Shown one piece after another: positions 59,769-64,000 of a DNA stretch of 64,000 bases. Below the pieces are notes generated by a model. The model had not been told where the DNA came from, did no database searches, and was given only the letters and a program-made list of their open reading frames with translations. A program made the translations under genes and the position numbers. The first letter of the stretch is position 1. Every line of letters begins with the position of its first letter. The stretch covers positions 153,917 to 217,916 of the forward strand of contig JAWWNJ010000235.1 in the NCBI GenBank assembly GCA_037176885.1, read 5' to 3'. This DNA comes from Favolaschia claudopus. Its lineage: Eukaryota; Basidiomycota; Agaricomycetes; Agaricales; Mycenaceae.

Positions 59769-61195
59769 CTAGCTATCTTCCCCGGGAATTAGGGGCCTAA
59801 TTCCGTGCCAAGGGGCCTCAAAAACAGCGGAATTACGGGCAACAACGACAGCGTGGAGGGAATTAGGGGCAACACATGAAAAAACGCCTCCAGAATCTAG
59901 GGAATTAGGAGCAACAGCTGGAATCAGGAGCAACAGGAATCCTCCCAGAATCTTCGCAGTAGAAACAAATGCGCAATAAATATAGTCGAACACAGCACCC
60001 TATAAGAAATCAAAAAGGACAACAGAATCTTATAGTCACCAGCCAGGCCTTATAAGAATTGCGACTCACTGCCAAAAAAAATTATAAGCCAGAGCCAAGG
60101 CTTATAAGAAATGCAATTAAAAATAGCCGACTCTGAGGGCCTTGTAAGAAACCAGGAAAAATAGTGGAGACCAAAAGGGTGTCAAATAGCCTGGGAATCA
60201 GCCTAGTGTCACCGCAAACCCCCGAACAGGTCTCGTTGACTTGCTATATTGAGTTGAACCGAAATCGTAAGGCAAAAAGCGAAACTGCAACAGCTCAGTC
60301 AGTTGGGCACCGATTGCCTTGGGTATAGGCCCGATGGAAGCGTTTGACCGAGGACTATAAGATCACGTCATCAGCGATCGAGTCGCAGGTCACCTGACAT
60401 TTACGACGGGGTCAAACACTGCGTTCGAGGCCATACGGAATACACAAGGCAACCCCAAAGCACAGACGTTAAGGTTTGCGACAACTCCCCAGCACAGACG
60501 TTAAGGTTAGTGGTCCCACTCCCCCGACGGAATCCACCAGAATATAAAATTTTTTCGGCAGCTTCGGAAAGGAAACCGCGGACCAAGCAATCAGCAAGGC
60601 AATGCACGGGTTAGCCACGGAAACTAGCAAGACATTGGCGAACTAGCCACTCACAGCTGCCCGCTAGAACGTAAAGGAAGTCGCGGTGACCGAGTCAATG
60701 GAAGCACGTACTCAAGTGTACAAGACAATGGTCAACCATACATCAAGAAGTAAAATAGCAAGCAATCAACCCAGTCTGACCCTGTCGAACACGTTCGGAG
60801 GTGCACTACCCACCAGGCCACCTTGAGTCAGAGCACCAACTGCTTGCCTTGCAGTTTTGATTTCTACAAAAAGACGCCGCACCAAGCCAACTTGTATCGC
60901 CGCAACTACATCGTCTGAGCAGCTATAAGGAACAGAGATGTCTCCTAGCAGGCACAGCTACTGGCCTTCAAGGGCTGTGTTTGAGTCTCCAACAATCGAC
61001 CAATAGGTCTCAGTAGCGACATAGATCCAATTCAGTCAATCCAACCGGAATCACCATATCTTCGGCAGGTGTGCACCGATTACCATGGCTGTAGGCTTGA
61101 ATCAAAGCAATTGAATAGGCCTATAAGGGTGCACTATATGCGGCTAAAGCGAACACGGTCAAAGGCCTCAAGTAGTGCAAAGACTTGAATATTTT
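59769..61195 (+). mobile_element. Head element, subfamily C, copy 6
   Basis: As copy 1, with more one-base indels. Confidence 0.85.
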
Positions 61196-61238
61196 CTGGC
61201 TACGGTAACGGGGAATTCGGCCCCGAATTCCTATTAAT
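61196..61238 (+). mobile_element. Micro-head, copy 5
   Basis: As at 46347. Confidence 0.7.
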
Positions 61239-62631
61239 CTAGCTATCTTACCCGGGAATTGGGCACCCAATTCCTTCAAAAGGGTCCCAAAGCGAGGGGA
61301 ATTCGGGGCAACAACGACAGCGTGGGAGGGAATAGGGGGCAACTCCGAAAAAATGCCCCCCAAATCGAGGGAATTCGGAGCAACAGCTGGAATAGGGAGC
61401 AACACGAACTCTGCCAGAATTTTCGGACAAGAACAAATGCACTCAACTCTTATAGCCCCAAGCAAGGCCTTATAATAAATGCAACTCGAAGGAAACCCTC
61501 TCAGCCGACGCAATTGCCCAAACGAATTATTATAACGGCTCACCAGCCCTTATAATAAATGCCAGCTAAAATCATTATTATAGTCGCCGGTTGGACAGTG
61601 CGGAAAATATTGCTGGAACCAAATATGTCCCAAATGGCCTACGAACCATGGGTAGCGTCACCGCAAAAGGCCTGACAGGTCTCGTCGACTTGCTATACGG
61701 CCTGGAACGGAAACCGTACGGCGAAAACCGGAACTCTGATAGCAGAGTCAATTGTGCACCGATTGCTTTGGTTGTAGGCTCGAATTGAAGCGTTTGAATG
61801 CCGCTACAAGGCTACACTGCCAGCGATCGCATTGAACTAAGTCAAGGTACTCAGGTATTGGGACGTGTTGAATATATACGGTCATTTGCGTGCAAAGACA
61901 AGTGCACTGCATCGATTGAATGTGTCTCACTGATAGGACTTGAAAGCCACACATTATAGGTCTCTGGTGTCCTGGCAAGGTTTAGGGTTATCGACTTCAG
62001 ATGGTATAGACACTGTGTAGAGGGGACAAGCATCGAACACTGCAACCGAACAAATACGGAATCCAGCAAGGCAACACCAGAGCAGAGACGTTAAGGTTGG
62101 TGACAACCCAGCAGCACGGACGTTAAGGTTAGCGTCCCCACTCCCCGACGGAATTCACCAAAATCCAAAATTTTTTCGGCAGCTTTCGGAAAGGAAATCG
62201 AAGAGCAGACCAATCCAGCAAGGCTGTGTACAGGTTAACAACGGAATGCAGCAAAGCGTTGGCGAACTAGCCACTCAGACCTCCCCGCTATCGTAAAGGA
62301 AACCAAGGTCATTGGAGTGAAGGGAACAGACGTATTCAAGTAGCGACCAAGCATTATTATACCACATAGCACAGAGACTCAATACAAGGCTTCAAGGTCA
62401 TCACAGTGAACAGGAGGACCTATTCAAAGGCTAAGCAACCTTATAAGGCCAGAACAGTACCCAGTACAACCAGAGCCTTATAGTGTTCAATTGAGTCAAT
62501 ACAATACAAGACTGTGTTGCACAGCCAAGTGAACACCGTTGAGCCCATGTACCAACAGCCAGAGTCAATGCCTTGTAATGGTGCAAAGCCTTGGTCATAT
62601 TGCCTGGAATGTGGAGGGAAATCCAGAAAGA
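61239..62631 (+). mobile_element. Head element, subfamily D, copy 3
   Basis: As at 46390, with single-base indels; right end ATCCAGAAAGA. Confidence 0.85.
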
Positions 62632-64000
62632 CTAGCTATCTTCCCCGGGAATTTAGGGGCCTAATTCCGTGCCAAGGGGCCTCAAACAGCGGAATTACGG
62701 GCAACAACGACAGCGTGGGAGGGAATTAGGGGCAACACATGAAAAACGCCTCCAGAATCTAGGGAATTAGGAGCAAACAGCTGGAATCAGGAGCAACAGG
62801 AATCCTCCCAGAATCTTCGCAGTAGAAACAATGCGCAATAATATAGTCGAACACAGCACCCTATAAGAAATCAAAAAGGACAACAGAATCTTATAGTCAC
62901 CAGCCAGGCCTTATAAGAATTGCGACTCACTGCCAAAAAAAATTATAAGCCAGAGCCAAGGCTTATAAGAAATGCAATTAAAATAGCCGACTCTGAGGCC
63001 TTGTAAGAAACCAGGAAAAATAGTGGAGACCAAAAGGGTGTCAAAGTAGCCTGGGAATCAGCCTAGTGTCACCGCAAACCCCCGAACAGGTCTCGTTGAC
63101 TTGCTATATTGAGTTGAACCGAAATCGTAAGGCAAAAAGCGAAACTGCAACAGCTCAGTCAGTTGGGCACCGATTGCCTTGGGTATAGGCCCGAATGGAA
63201 GCGTTTGACGAGGACTATAAGATCACGTCATCAGCGGATCGAGTCGCAGGTCACCTGACATTTACGACGGGGTCAAACACTGCGTTCGAGGCCATACGGA
63301 ATACACAAGGCAACCCCAAAGCACAGACGTTAAGGTTTGCGACAACTCCCCAGCACAGACGTTAAGGTTAGTGGTCCCACTCCCCCGACGGAATCCACCA
63401 GAATATAAAATTTTTTCGGCAGCTTCGGAAAGGAAACCGCGGGACCAAGCAATCCAGCAAGGCAATGCACGGGTTAGCCACGGAAACTAGCAAGACATTG
63501 GCGAACTAGCCACTCACAGCTGCCCGCTTAGAACGTAAAGGAAGTCGCGGGTGACCGAGTCAATGGAAGCACGTACTCAAGGTGTACAAGACAATGGTCA
63601 ACCATACATCAAGAAGTAAAATAGCAAGCAATCAACCCAGTCTGACCCTGTCGAACACGTTCGGAGTGCTCTACCCACCAGGCCACCTTGAGTCAGAGCA
63701 CCAACTGCTTGCCTTGCAGTTTTGATTTCTACAAAAAGACGCCGCACCAAGCCAACTTGTATCGCCGCAACTACATCCGTCTGAGCAGCTATAAGGAACA
63801 GAGATGTCTCCTAGCAGGCACAGCTACTGGCCTTCAAGGGCTGTGTTTGAGTCTCCAACAATCGACCAATAGGTCTCAGTAGCGACATAGATCCAATTCA
63901 GTCAATCCAACCGGAATCACCATATCTTCGGCAGGGGTGTGCACCGATTACCATGGCTGTAGGCTTGAATCAAAGCAATTGAATAGGCCTATAAGGGTGC
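62632..64000 (+). mobile_element. Head element, subfamily C, copy 7 (runs off window)
   Basis: As copy 1; continues past the window edge. Several one-base insertions or deletions relative to the earlier copies. Confidence 0.85.

Larger units (their letters stand above)
59769..64000 (+). repeat. Higher-order repeat unit 3, partial (C-D-C...)
   Basis: Follows unit 2 directly, without the extra truncated C, and continues beyond the window. Confidence 0.85.

Noticed and set aside
8304..62640. Helitron 3' ends: on minus, heads read palindrome, about 12 bases, then CTAG, which fits hairpin plus CTRR.
   Set aside because: Kept only as an alternative. Family G ends CATAG rather than CTRR, the neighbouring base is not regularly the T of an A|T target, no TC 5' end or Rep/helicase gene is seen, and hosts never resume.

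Overview
The window looks like a fungal subtelomere, most likely from a mushroom-forming basidiomycete. The signs are an internal run of the TTAGGG telomere repeat, short introns with GT/AG borders, ricin-B-type lectin genes, a Ty1/copia element with fungal features, an OrsD-type zinc-finger gene of the kind linked to fungal telomeric helicases, and two copies of a Penelope-like retroelement (PLE) that lacks its endonuclease, as in the telomere-attached PLEs known from basidiomycetes. I see no tRNA, rRNA or bacterial-type feature. The species cannot be told from the sequence.

Layout, left to right. (1) 1-4.1 kb: a head-to-head pair of ricin-B-lectin-like genes made by an inverted duplication; at least the right copy looks broken. 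(2) 4.1-8.3 kb: a copia element split by a 264-bp MITE and cut off before RNase H. (3) 8.3-11.2 kb: three non-coding 'head' elements. (4) 11.2-24.7 kb: about 10 kb without a recognisable gene, partly a diverged 2.6-kb tandem duplication, then a four-exon OrsD-type gene open to its breakpoint. (5) 24.7-28.6 kb: seven copies of a related head element, family G. (6) 28.6-38.96 kb: more head elements, one carrying a 6.1-kb transposon with 0.5-kb terminal inverted repeats. (7) 38.96-44.9 kb: a short telomere-repeat tract, a complete PLE, one more telomere repeat, and a truncated PLE. (8) 44.9-64 kb: a near-identical array of head elements in a five-member higher-order repeat of 7.26 kb.

The main observation is the head elements. 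About 33 starts are seen, all in the same orientation. Each begins with CT + AGCTATCTT (or AGCTACGG, or ATGTATCTC in family G), then a perfect or near-perfect palindrome of about 20 bp, then 3-6 copies of a roughly 13-15-bp word that is specific to the subfamily. In several subfamilies the word repeats one arm of the palindrome. Palindrome and word change together between at least seven subfamilies. The far end is often cut at a different place in each copy, and an interrupted sequence never resumes after the inserted one. The only insertions whose host does resume are the two ordinary DNA transposons. The TTAGGG tract and the PLE orientation independently place the chromosome end to the right.

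My reading, which is inference, is that this region records successive additions to an eroding chromosome end. It would be built by non-coding hairpin-headed elements joined at a CT dinucleotide, by occasional telomerase healing, and by endonuclease-less PLEs. The PLE also carries a convincing hammerhead ribozyme motif in its sense strand beside the telomeric end. No protein that would move the head elements is encoded in the window.
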